From the NCBI GenBank assembly GCA_036266195.1, contig DATANP010000486.1, positions 1 through 6,371 of the forward strand: a DNA stretch of 6,371 bases, written 5' to 3'. The position numbers and the translations under genes are program-made. How positions within the stretch are numbered: position 1 is the stretch's first letter; the number at the start of each line of letters is the position of its first letter. Below are positions 1 to 5,560 of this stretch, piece by piece. This DNA comes from DATMER01 sp036266195 (GTDB lineage Bacteria; Acidobacteriota; Thermoanaerobaculia; Multivoradales; UBA5704). Under the pieces are notes generated by a model that had not been told where the DNA came from, did not search any database, and saw only the letters and a list, made by a program, of their open reading frames with translations.

Positions 1-774
1 ACCAAAGAGGCCGTCCTCGTAGGTCTCGTAGGGGCCGATGGTGACCTCGACCGGCGCGTCCAGGTCCATCCAGGCCATGTCGCTGTCGAAGTAGTCGTCG
101 GTCTCGAAGGCCTTGGCCCGCAGCTCGAGGAACTTCTTGAGCGAGGCGTTGCTGGTGGCCGCGGCGGCCTCGCGCAGCAGCTTCGCCGCGGGCTGGAGCT
201 GCTCCTTGTACGCCTGGGAGTAGGGCACGGCCTTGAGGTTGCCTCCCTCGCGGCGGATGACCGTGGTGCCGGAGAGGAAGGCGTCCTTGTCGGCCGGGTG
301 CTTGGCGACCCAGGCCTCGAACTCCTGCTTGGTCATGTCCTCGGGGTAGTAGCCGGCGCCCTCGGGGTGAGCCTGGGTGCCGATGAACGGCTTGAAGGCG
401 TCGAGCCGGTCCCAGGGTCCGAAGTTGAGGCTGTAGTACTGGCGGGCGGCTTCGGCGTCCTTCCCATTCCAGGATTTCATCTCCTCGCGCAGTGCCGGGT
501 TGCCGGCCCAGACCTGGCGCAGGAAGATCTCGTTCATGTACTGGGACGCCTGCACCAGGAGGTCGAGCACCTTGCGGTCCTCGGCGGAGAGGGAGGAGAG
601 GTCGGCTTCCAGGGGGGTGGGGGAAAACTTCGCGAGCCTCTGCTCGATGTCAGGCACGATGGGGGTCTCCTGCGCCTTCGCCGGCTGGGCCTCGGCCGAT
701 GGCGTCTCGGCCGGGCTGGTGCAGCCGGTCGCCAGGACCAGGCCGGCCAGACAGAAGAGAAGTGCGGACTTCAT
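1..774 (-). CDS. Dipeptidyl-peptidase III-like (family M49) lipoprotein, C-terminal part off the window
   Basis: The reading frame is open from an ATG at 774 to the left edge, giving 258 residues without a stop. Residues 1-18 look like a lipoprotein signal: K2, a hydrophobic core (ALLFCLAGLVLA) and Cys18 in LATGC. This is followed by an Ala/Pro/Glu-rich linker to about residue 40, so the protein is probably anchored to a membrane on the outer side. From about residue 43 it resembles bacterial M49 zinc peptidases, with a QASQYMNEIFLRQVWAGNP-type segment near 75-93, AGYYPEDMTKQEFEAW further on, and IGPYETYEDGLFG at 246-258. That last motif is what I rely on most. M49 enzymes remove dipeptides from peptide N-termini. 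The zinc-binding HExxH-type motif would lie further C-terminal, outside the window, so activity cannot be judged. The start is supported by AAAGGAG (786-780), 5 bases before the ATG. The gene is divergent from the EVE-domain gene. The family call is from recalled motifs, not a search. Confidence 0.75.
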   Translation of the reverse strand, partial: MKSALLFCLAGLVLATGCTSPAETPSAEAQPAKAQETPIVPDIEQRLAKFSPTPLEADLSSLSAEDRKVLDLLVQASQYMNEIFLRQVWAGNPALREEMKSWNGKDAEAARQYYSLNFGPWDRLDAFKPFIGTQAHPEGAGYYPEDMTKQEFEAWVAKHPADKDAFLSGTTVIRREGGNLKAVPYSQAYKEQLQPAAKLLREAAAATSNASLKKFLELRAKAFETDDYFDSDMAWMDLDAPVEVTIGPYETYEDGLFG

Positions 775-881
775 GAGGTCTCCTTTCGCTCATAGGCCCC
801 GTATGGTGGCACAGCGATCGCAAGAGGTCCAACCGCCGGGCGCCGACGGCGGAGCCCGCGGACGGACACGAAAGGACCACC
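775..881. other. Divergent intergenic region between the M49-like and EVE genes
   Basis: This 107-base gap must carry the 5' regions of both neighbours. Each gene has a clear Shine-Dalgarno sequence, and both sit in the same octamer, CGAAAGGA: 869-876 on plus for the EVE gene and 788-781 on minus for the lipoprotein gene. A palindrome GCGATCGC lies at 814-821. I looked for sigma70-type promoters and found only weak boxes (for example TATGGT at 802-807 on plus, with no acceptable -35), so I do not place a promoter here. Confidence 0.6.
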
Positions 882-1340
882 ATGCAGCCACGAGAATCCG
901 AGGTCAACTACTGGCTGCTCGCCACTGCGCCCGGGGACTACGGCTTCGCCGACCTGGAGCGGGAAGCGGGCACGGTCTGGAACGGGGTCACGGAGTACGT
1001 CTCCCAGAAGAACCTGCGGGACGCCGAGCAGGGGGACATGGCGCTCATCCTTCATCAGGGCAATGAGCCGGTGATCGTCGGCGTCGCCCGGGTGGTCTCC
1101 GATGCCTACCCGGACCCGGCCCAGGACGATTCGACGATCCACGTCGTCGACCTGGAGCCCGTCGAGCGCCTGGAGCACGAGATCCCGCTCTCGGCCCTGC
1201 TCGACGATCCGGAGTTCCAGGACTGGGAGCTGGTCGGCAACCCCGACCTGGAAGTGGCCGAGATCCCGGCGCCGCTCTGGGACCGGCTGATCACGATCAG
1301 CCGCGAGGGTCTGGCGCAGGTGACGCGGGAACGGGCGTAG
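882..1340 (+). CDS. EVE-domain protein (PUA-like fold, THYN1 family)
   Basis: The 152-residue protein is almost entirely one EVE domain. It starts with NYWLLATAPGDYGFADLE (from residue 9; W11), then WNGVTEYVSQKNLR (33-46), which corresponds to the WDGVRNYQARNxxR block of the THYN1 family. GDMALILHQGNEPVIVGVA (51-69) and AYPDP (75-79) match the family's GDxxxFYHSN...GIAG and AYPD blocks. EVE domains belong to the PUA-like superfamily, and some bind modified bases in DNA or RNA. The ligand here is unknown. The protein has no signal peptide and should be cytoplasmic. The ATG at 882 is supported by AAAGGA (871-876) with 5 bases of spacing. It is a stand-alone domain with no fused nuclease or McrB-like ATPase, and no restriction gene lies beside it, so a defence role is not suggested. 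Its TAG lies 3 bases from the stop of the convergent GWxTD-family gene. Confidence 0.88.
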   Translation: MQPRESEVNYWLLATAPGDYGFADLEREAGTVWNGVTEYVSQKNLRDAEQGDMALILHQGNEPVIVGVARVVSDAYPDPAQDDSTIHVVDLEPVERLEHEIPLSALLDDPEFQDWELVGNPDLEVAEIPAPLWDRLITISREGLAQVTRERA

Positions 1341-1343
1341 CGG

Positions 1344-1985
1344 TCAGGGGTCGCGGACCGTGGACCGGACCGCGAGGTCCAGGTACTTCTCGCCTTCGAG
1401 CAGCTCGGTGCGCCGGGGCTCCACCAGGAAGACGAGGACCACTTCCGCGTCGCCGGGGTGGTCCTGGGCCATGCGCTCGCGCATGGCGGGCTCCAGGTCC
1501 TCCATGGCATAGACCCAGGACTCCAGGACCACCTCCCGGGTCTGGATGGCCGGCTTGGCGCCGGGCCGGCCGGGCTCGAAGGAGGGCACCCTCTTCTGGG
1601 TGTAGCGCAGGACGGGCGGCGGCCCGAGGAGGATGAGCGAGCGGCCGCGCGGGGTGAGGCTGCCGCGCAGGCCGCCCTCCGAGTACAGGCGGTCGGCCGC
1701 CTCGACGCGCTGGTAGAAGGTCTTCGCGCGCTCGTTGCCGGGCTCCTCGGGCGTGGGATCGCGCCGGCGCCAGAAGGTCTCCAGCCAGTCCACCGCCTCG
1801 CGGTTGGTGCGCATGCGCTGCACCTGGCGCAGCTCGTCCGGGAGCATGAGCCAGCGCGTGGGTCCGTCGGCCAGTCCGGCGGCCGTGGAGGTGCGGCCGG
1901 ACGACTGGCAGGCCAGGGTGAGCCAGAACAGGCCGACCGAAACGATCGTCCTCAGCCGCGGTCCTGGAGGGTCTCCTCGCGCCAT
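1344..1985 (-). CDS. GWxTD-family lipoprotein with a degenerate GWxTD motif
   Basis: 213 residues, last gene of the five-gene minus-strand run. The N-terminus has arginines at 3, 10 and 12, a hydrophobic stretch (13-25) and Cys26 in LTLAC, so it is probably secreted and lipid-anchored, though Thr at -3 and Leu at -2 make a weak lipobox. The core matches the GWxTD domain: RWLMLPDELRQVQRMRT (44-60), WLETFWRRRDPTPEEPGNE (67-85), FYQRVEAADRLYSEGG (90-105), GRSLILLGPPP (114-124) and ESWVY (155-159). The motif the family is named after, normally GWxTDRGR, reads GSLTPRGR at 108-115, with Trp replaced by Ser and Asp by Pro. The domain's function is not established. The family is frequent in Acidobacteriota and related phyla. 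No Shine-Dalgarno precedes the ATG at 1985, which lies 24 bases after the DUF3467 stop, so reinitiation is possible. A CTG at codon 11, with AGGA 6 bases upstream, would give a compact lipoprotein signal and is a speculative alternative start. Confidence 0.8.
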   Translation of the reverse strand: MARGDPPGPRLRTIVSVGLFWLTLACQSSGRTSTAAGLADGPTRWLMLPDELRQVQRMRTNREAVDWLETFWRRRDPTPEEPGNERAKTFYQRVEAADRLYSEGGLRGSLTPRGRSLILLGPPPVLRYTQKRVPSFEPGRPGAKPAIQTREVVLESWVYAMEDLEPAMRERMAQDHPGDAEVVLVFLVEPRRTELLEGEKYLDLAVRSTVRDP

Positions 1986-2009
1986 GGGGTGGTGGTATCG
2001 GGGGGTTGG

Positions 2010-2291
2010 TCAGTTCACTCCGGCGTCGCCGTCGGGCTCGGCGGCCTCCTGGATGGGGCCGTAGACCTGCTCGTATCTCTCCAGGTTGGCGGCGAGCGCG
2101 CGGAGGATGCGCTTGAGGTGGCCGGGGCTGGTGACGATCCGGGCCGTGACCATGCCCTGCGGCGGCAGCAGGTTGATGAAATCGAGGACGAACTCCTCGC
2201 GTGTATGGACGATCCGCAGAAGGTTCGAGTACCGGCCCTTCAGCTCTTCGTCTCCGATCTTGACCTCGAGTGCCTTCGGGGGCTCCTCCAC
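2010..2291 (-). CDS. DUF3467 family protein
   Basis: A small acidic protein of 93 residues from the GTG start. It matches DUF3467, a family of about 100 residues with no established function. Visible features are EVKIGDEELKGRYSNLLRI, then HTREEFVLDFINLLPPQG, TARIVTSPGHLKRILRALA and a C-terminal helix ending near YGPI, followed by a short acidic tail. The GRYSN, EEFVLDF and R-[IV]-x-x-SPxHxK blocks are the family hallmarks. There is no signal peptide or membrane segment, so it should be cytoplasmic. I chose GTG at 2291-2289 rather than the ATG at 2309, because a perfect AAGGAGG ends 6 bases before the GTG. From the upstream ATG that Shine-Dalgarno would lie inside the coding sequence. It lies between glycerate kinase (31-base gap) and the GWxTD-family gene (24-base gap) in the same orientation, which suggests co-expression but gives no function. 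Confidence 0.87.
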   Translation of the reverse strand: MEEPPKALEVKIGDEELKGRYSNLLRIVHTREEFVLDFINLLPPQGMVTARIVTSPGHLKRILRALAANLERYEQVYGPIQEAAEPDGDAGVN

Positions 2292-2297
2292 GTGCTG

Positions 2298-2304
2298 CCT
2301 CCTT
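2298..2304 (-). promoter_or_regulatory. Shine-Dalgarno AAGGAGG that decides the DUF3467 start
   Basis: On the minus strand the sequence is AAGGAGG, then CAGCAC, then GTG at 2291. This is a full anti-16S match at the ideal 6-base spacing. The in-frame ATG at 2309 lies just upstream of this site and has only CCCCCCATAC before it, so the GTG is the likely start. Confidence 0.85.
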
Positions 2305-2322
2305 GTCATGTATGGGGGGACT

Positions 2323-3432
2323 CTACTTCATTCGGCGCAGATAGAGCGCCAGGTCCCCCACGTTCGTGCCCGTGACCCCGGTCCGCAGCAGGGCGCCGGG
2401 CACGGCTTCGAGAGCGGTCAGCGAGTCGTGCCGGGCGAGGGCCGCTTCCGGATCAGGACAGGCCTTCCAGGTGCCGTGATCCACCACGGCCCCGGCCGTG
2501 CCGGTCAGCCCGTCCTCGCCATCCGTGGCCAGGGCCAGGACCACTTCGCCCTCGGCCAGGTCCCGCGCCGCAGCCAGGGCCAGCTCTCCATTCCGTCCAC
2601 CCCGGCCATGGTCCTCAGAGAGGGTTACGGCCGTCTCGCCTCCGAGGATCAGTGCCACGGAATTGCCCACCCCTCCGGACACCGACCGCCCGCGTTCGAC
2701 AAGACCGCGGCCGGCCTTGGAAGCCTCGCCTTGGAGGTCCCCCTCGGTCACCGAGAACCCCTGGAGCCGCGCCTCGGCCGCGGCGCCGGCCACCGCGGTC
2801 CGGACGCTTCCGAGGAGGATCGTGTCGGCGCCTTCGAACAGGCCGGAGCCGACCGTTCCGGGGTCGTCCCCGGGCACGTCCGAGAGGATCAGGACCACCA
2901 CCCGGTCGATTCGGCCATGGGTCAGCCGGAGCGCGCCGCCGCCCTTGAGCGCGGAGAGGCGCTTGCGGACCGCGTTGACCTCGTGGATCGGCAGCCCCGA
3001 GGCCAGCAGCCGGCGGTTCTCGCGGATCACGTCGTTCAGGGAGAGGCCGTCCGCCGGCAGCTCGATGCAGGCCGAGGAGCCGCCGGAGATCAGCGCGAGC
3101 AGGGTCTCATCCGGGCCGATCCCGATCAGCCAGTCGCGCAGCCGCTCTCCGGCCGCGAGGCTGAGACGGTCCGGCAGCGGATGGCCGCCGCTCAGCTCCT
3201 CCCAGGAGGGATCGCCGAGAGGAGGACTGGTGTGCGGGCGGATCAGGAGGCGTCGAGCAGGGGGATCGGGGACGCCCCGCGCCAGAGCCGCGGCGGCCTT
3301 GCCGACCGCGAGCACCGCGTCGAACCTGCGATCTCGGTGACCTCCGATGTGCTCCCGGACCAATCGCTCGGGGTCCACCGCCGCCAGCGCCGCGGCGGCG
3401 ATCCTTCGTGCGATGTCCGGGAGGTCTGTCAT
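2323..3432 (-). CDS. Glycerate 2-kinase, type II (MOFRL family), short form
   Basis: 369 residues, cytoplasmic. It phosphorylates D-glycerate with ATP to 2-phosphoglycerate, feeding lower glycolysis or serine-linked metabolism. Family landmarks in order: AVGKAA (42-47, with the conserved Lys45), SGGHPLPD (81-88), LISGGSSACIELP (114-126), IHEVNAVRKRLSALKGGG (149-166), LILSDVPGDDPGTVGSG (181-197), LGGETAVTL (263-271), the MOFRL-domain segment GRGGRNGELALAAA (276-289), LATDGEDG (301-308) and GTNVGDLAL (355-363). Type II enzymes are usually about 410-450 residues. The shortfall appears mainly after GSG197, where the usual helical segment of about 45-50 residues before the (L/I)IGS strand is reduced to LFEGAD. 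The frame is continuous, so this is not a frameshift. Its ATG overlaps the ATPase stop as ATGA, implying translational coupling, and its own Shine-Dalgarno is poor. Related enzymes are named GckA or TtuD; I do not assign a symbol. Confidence 0.92.
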   Translation of the reverse strand: MTDLPDIARRIAAAALAAVDPERLVREHIGGHRDRRFDAVLAVGKAAAALARGVPDPPARRLLIRPHTSPPLGDPSWEELSGGHPLPDRLSLAAGERLRDWLIGIGPDETLLALISGGSSACIELPADGLSLNDVIRENRRLLASGLPIHEVNAVRKRLSALKGGGALRLTHGRIDRVVVLILSDVPGDDPGTVGSGLFEGADTILLGSVRTAVAGAAAEARLQGFSVTEGDLQGEASKAGRGLVERGRSVSGGVGNSVALILGGETAVTLSEDHGRGGRNGELALAAARDLAEGEVVLALATDGEDGLTGTAGAVVDHGTWKACPDPEAALARHDSLTALEAVPGALLRTGVTGTNVGDLALYLRRMK

Positions 3433-4700
3433 CCCTGCCAGCGGACTCCGCCGGAAAACTCCCAGCCGTGCTCGGGAAAGTAGACGCCGACCCCGCGCTC
3501 CCGGGAGCTGACGGTGAAGGAGAGGACCCGGCGCTGGTAGTCGTAGGGGGCGCCGTCCCGGCTGTGAACCGCGGCGTCCACCACGTAGTCTCCCGGGGCG
3601 AGGCGGAGGGCCGGGCAGACGAGCCTCACCGTGGCCTCGCCCTCGAACGTCTCCGGCACGTAGCCGGCGAGGTCGGTGTTCGTGCCCCAGCACTCGACGC
3701 CGCGCGGGGTGGAGACCGCCACCCCGAACACGAAATCGGTCAGCGGCCGGCCGGCGCGGGCGCGGATCTCGAACACCGCGGGCTCCCCCGACTCCAGGTG
3801 GTAGCGCTCGCCGTCCCTGGCCAGCAGGCGGACACCGAGAATCTCGGCGTCGCGCGAGCCCCAGCGCAGCGGCTCGCCGTCGGGGCCGGTCTCCATCACC
3901 TCGAAATTCCTCTGCCGGTTCTCGCGCCCGTGCGCCTCGCCCTCGGCCACCGCCACCTCCTGGCGGTAGGCGTCGATCACCCGCCGCGGCGTGCCGACCA
4001 GCCTCTGCACCCCGTTCTGGAGCCAGAGCACCCGGTCGCAGACCCCCTCGACGAGGTCCAGGGAGTGGCTGACGAGAAGCAGCGTCTTCTCCTGGGCGAG
4101 GAACTCCTCGATCCTGCGGATGCAGCGGTGGGCGAACGCCTCGTCGCCCACGGCCAGCACCTCGTCCACCAGGAGGACGTCCGGATCGGTGTGGATCGCG
4201 ACCGCGAAGCCGAGGCGGACGTACATGCCCGAGGAGTAGTTCTTGACCGGCTCCTCCATGAAGTCGCCGAGGCCGGAGAACTCGACGATGTCGTCGTAGC
4301 GCCGCTCGATCTGCTTCCGGGTCAGGCCCAGGACCGCGCCGTTGATGAACACGTTCTCCCGCCCCGAGATCTCGGGGTGGAAGCCGGCGCCCAGCTCGAT
4401 CAGGGCCGCCACCCGGCCGTCCACCACGATCCGGCCGGTGGAGGGCTTGAGCATGCCGGCCACCAGCTTGAGAAGGGTGGACTTGCCCGAGCCGTTGCCG
4501 CCGATCACGCCGAAGGCTTCGCCCCGGTTGACGGTGAAGTTGACCTCTTCGAGGGCGGCGATGGCATCCTCCCGGCGGAGGTTGCGGGTCAGGGTGCCGC
4601 CGACCAGCGCGCTCTTGAGGGTCCGGAACCGGTCGCCCGGCACGGACCGGCGGTAGAGCTTGGACAGATTCTCCACGGTGATTGCCGGGGTGTCGCTCAT
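3429..4700 (-). CDS. wzt: Polysaccharide ABC exporter ATPase with C-terminal carbohydrate-binding domain (Wzt-like)
   Basis: 423 residues, the cytoplasmic ATPase that powers export of a lipid-linked polysaccharide (O-antigen type) through the adjacent permease. The nucleotide-binding domain covers about 1-245: Walker A GGNGSGKST (67-75, Lys73), ELGAGFHPEISGREN (102-116) in place of a classical Q-loop as is normal for this subfamily, the signature NYSSGMYVRLGF (154-165) in place of LSGGQ, Walker B VLLVDEVLAVGD (175-186, Asp179/Glu180) and the H-loop His212. After a linker, residues about 285-423 resemble the Wzt C-terminal immunoglobulin-like domain, including VFGVAVSTPRGVECWGTNTD (324-343) and APGDYVVDAAV (368-378). 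In E. coli Wzt this domain recognises the modified end of the glycan before export, so a chain-capping step may exist for this polymer. The ATG overlaps the permease stop (ATGA), with GGAGG 4 bases upstream. The stop overlaps the glycerate kinase start. No glycosyltransferase of the pathway is visible in the operon. Confidence 0.92.
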   Translation of the reverse strand: MSDTPAITVENLSKLYRRSVPGDRFRTLKSALVGGTLTRNLRREDAIAALEEVNFTVNRGEAFGVIGGNGSGKSTLLKLVAGMLKPSTGRIVVDGRVAALIELGAGFHPEISGRENVFINGAVLGLTRKQIERRYDDIVEFSGLGDFMEEPVKNYSSGMYVRLGFAVAIHTDPDVLLVDEVLAVGDEAFAHRCIRRIEEFLAQEKTLLLVSHSLDLVEGVCDRVLWLQNGVQRLVGTPRRVIDAYRQEVAVAEGEAHGRENRQRNFEVMETGPDGEPLRWGSRDAEILGVRLLARDGERYHLESGEPAVFEIRARAGRPLTDFVFGVAVSTPRGVECWGTNTDLAGYVPETFEGEATVRLVCPALRLAPGDYVVDAAVHSRDGAPYDYQRRVLSFTVSSRERGVGVYFPEHGWEFSGGVRWQG

Positions 4701-5503
4701 ACCGCCTCCACCAGGGTCTCGCGCAGGCGCTCGAAAAACCAGGTCCCGATCAGCCAGGAGGCGAGGCTGACCAGGGCCATCTGCATCCAGAGCTGCGGCG
4801 TGGGCCAGCGGCCGTAGAACAGGACCTCCTGGTAGGCGAGCGTGAACGGGGTGAACGGGTTCAGCCGCACCAGCCACCAGACCGGCTTGAGGTGGCGGAT
4901 CGAGTCCAGCGGGTAGAGGACCGGGGTCACGAAGAACAGCAGGGTCAGGAAGTTGGCGAGCAGGTCGCGCACGTCCTTGAAGTGGACGGTGAGGGCCGAC
5001 ACCCCGAGCGCCAGGCCGGCCACCAGGGGCAGGTGGAGGAGGATCACGGCCGGCAGCAGCACGACCGAGAGACCGCCGACGCCGTGGTCGGTGAGCATCC
5101 AGCTCGCCACCACCGCCACCAGCACCACCGGCATGGCGAGCAGCAGGTGGACGAGGTTCGAGAGCACGGTGACCATGGGGAGCAGCTCGGCGGGGAACAC
5201 GGCCTTGCGGATCAGGCCGCCGTTGGCGATGAGCGACATCGAGCCTTCGAGGGCCGAGGTCGACAGCCAGATCCAGGGGAAGAGGCCGCTCACCACGAAC
5301 AGGGCGTAGGGGTCGGCGCCCGCGACCCGCGGCTGGAACACGACGCTGAACACGAAGGTGTAGACCGCGAGGAGCAGGAGCGGATTGGCGAGCGACCAGA
5401 GGAACCCGAGGGCGGAGCCCCGGTAGCGCGCCTTGAGCTCGCGGGAGGTCAGCGTAGCCAGAAGGCCGCGGAAGCGGAAGAGCTGACCTGCGACCCGGAG
5501 CAT
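4697..5503 (-). CDS. wzm: ABC-2 type polysaccharide exporter permease (Wzm/TagG-like)
   Basis: 268 residues, inner-membrane partner of the overlapping ATPase. The N-terminal segment SRELKARYRGSALGFLWSLA (20-39) is the amphipathic entry typical of ABC-2 glycan exporters. About six hydrophobic spans follow, near 35-56, 66-83, 108-135, 145-172, 183-199 and 238-257. Family features include GLFPWIWLSTSALEGSMSLI (73-92), the coupling-helix segment LIRKAVFPAELLP (97-109), FKDVRDLLANFLTLLFFVTPVLYP (175-198) and LNPFTPFTLAYQEVLFYG (214-231). Length is normal for Wzm proteins. The start is well fixed: an in-frame TAG lies at 5518-5516 and the only start codon between it and the conserved region is ATG 5503. 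There is no Shine-Dalgarno in front of it, and a promoter just upstream predicts a nearly leaderless mRNA. It is the first gene of the minus-strand operon. Confidence 0.93.
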   Translation of the reverse strand: MLRVAGQLFRFRGLLATLTSRELKARYRGSALGFLWSLANPLLLLAVYTFVFSVVFQPRVAGADPYALFVVSGLFPWIWLSTSALEGSMSLIANGGLIRKAVFPAELLPMVTVLSNLVHLLLAMPVVLVAVVASWMLTDHGVGGLSVVLLPAVILLHLPLVAGLALGVSALTVHFKDVRDLLANFLTLLFFVTPVLYPLDSIRHLKPVWWLVRLNPFTPFTLAYQEVLFYGRWPTPQLWMQMALVSLASWLIGTWFFERLRETLVEAV

Positions 5504-5512
5504 GGAAAGCGA

Positions 5513-5541
5513 CTTCTAACCCACCCCTCCCGGGGTGTCAA
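5513..5541 (-). promoter_or_regulatory. Probable sigma70-type promoter of the exporter operon
   Basis: On the minus strand a perfect -35 TTGACA (5541-5536) is followed by a 17-base spacer and TAGAAG (5518-5513), which matches TATAAT at 4 of 6 positions but lacks the conserved final T. Transcription would start around 5506, about 3 bases before the permease ATG. The position, between divergent genes and directly upstream of the first gene of a tight operon, supports it. The transcription start is predicted only. Confidence 0.6.
5522..5537. repeat. Inverted repeat in the divergent promoter region, possible operator
   Basis: Perfect 6-base arms CACCCC (5522-5527) and GGGGTG (5532-5537) surround the four bases TCCC. 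The repeat fills most of the 17-base spacer of the exporter promoter and touches its -35 box, which is where a repressor or activator could act. The arms are short and the sequence is GC-rich, so chance is possible. No U-run follows, so it is not an intrinsic terminator. Confidence 0.35.
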
Positions 5542-5547
5542 GGGCGG

Positions 5548-5553
5548 TACACT
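5548..5553 (+). promoter_or_regulatory. Candidate -10 box for the YfhO-like gene
   Basis: TACACT fits TANNNT and matches TATAAT at 4 of 6 positions. It lies exactly 7 bases before the GTG at 5561, so transcription could begin at the start codon itself. No recognisable -35 lies 16-18 bases upstream, and no good Shine-Dalgarno precedes the GTG (only AGGGCGG at 5541-5547, 13 bases away). The call is weak and rests mainly on spacing. Confidence 0.3.
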
Positions 5554-5560
5554 CCCGGCC

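Noticed and set aside
781..876. Inverted octamer pair CGAAAGGA / TCCTTTCG flanking the M49-EVE gap, considered as a regulator site.
   Set aside because: Each copy is simply the Shine-Dalgarno region of one of the two divergent genes, which explains the similarity.
882..1340. EVE-domain gene as part of a modified-DNA defence system.
   Set aside because: It is a stand-alone domain next to a peptidase-like lipoprotein gene, with no nuclease, McrB-like ATPase or methylase nearby in the window.
1351..1375. Possible terminator hairpin with arms TCGCGG (1351-1356) and CCGCGA (1370-1375) near the convergent stops.
   Set aside because: The loop is 13 bases, no T-run follows on either strand, and it lies inside the GWxTD-family coding sequence.
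3497..3508. A perfect 12-base palindrome GCTCCCGGGAGC.
   Set aside because: It lies inside the ATPase C-terminal domain coding region, occurs once as far as I can see, and is unremarkable in GC-rich DNA.
2323..3693. A longer minus-strand frame that extends glycerate kinase by 87 residues upstream of ATG 3432.
   Set aside because: The extension lies in the ATPase gene in another frame and is Arg/Gly/Pro-rich. ATG 3432 forms the ATGA overlap and matches the N-terminus of the kinase family.
4353..4397. Missing Gln in the Q-loop of the ATPase (ELGAGFHPEISGREN), considered as a possible loss of function.
   Set aside because: Wzt-type ATPases commonly have ELGAGFHPE..GREN here. All other catalytic motifs are present.
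3408..4817. A 469-codon plus-strand ORF antisense to the ATPase gene, and similar long plus-strand ORFs at 2086-3483 and 1458-2375.
   Set aside because: They lie opposite genes with clear family motifs, and their translations are rich in Arg, Gly, Pro, Ala and His with no recognisable domain. Long antisense frames are expected in GC-rich DNA with strong third-position bias.
4701..4877. A longer ATPase frame starting at 4877, adding 59 residues.
   Set aside because: The added part overlaps the permease in another frame and has no ABC-domain match. ATG 4700 has GGAGG upstream and overlaps the permease stop.
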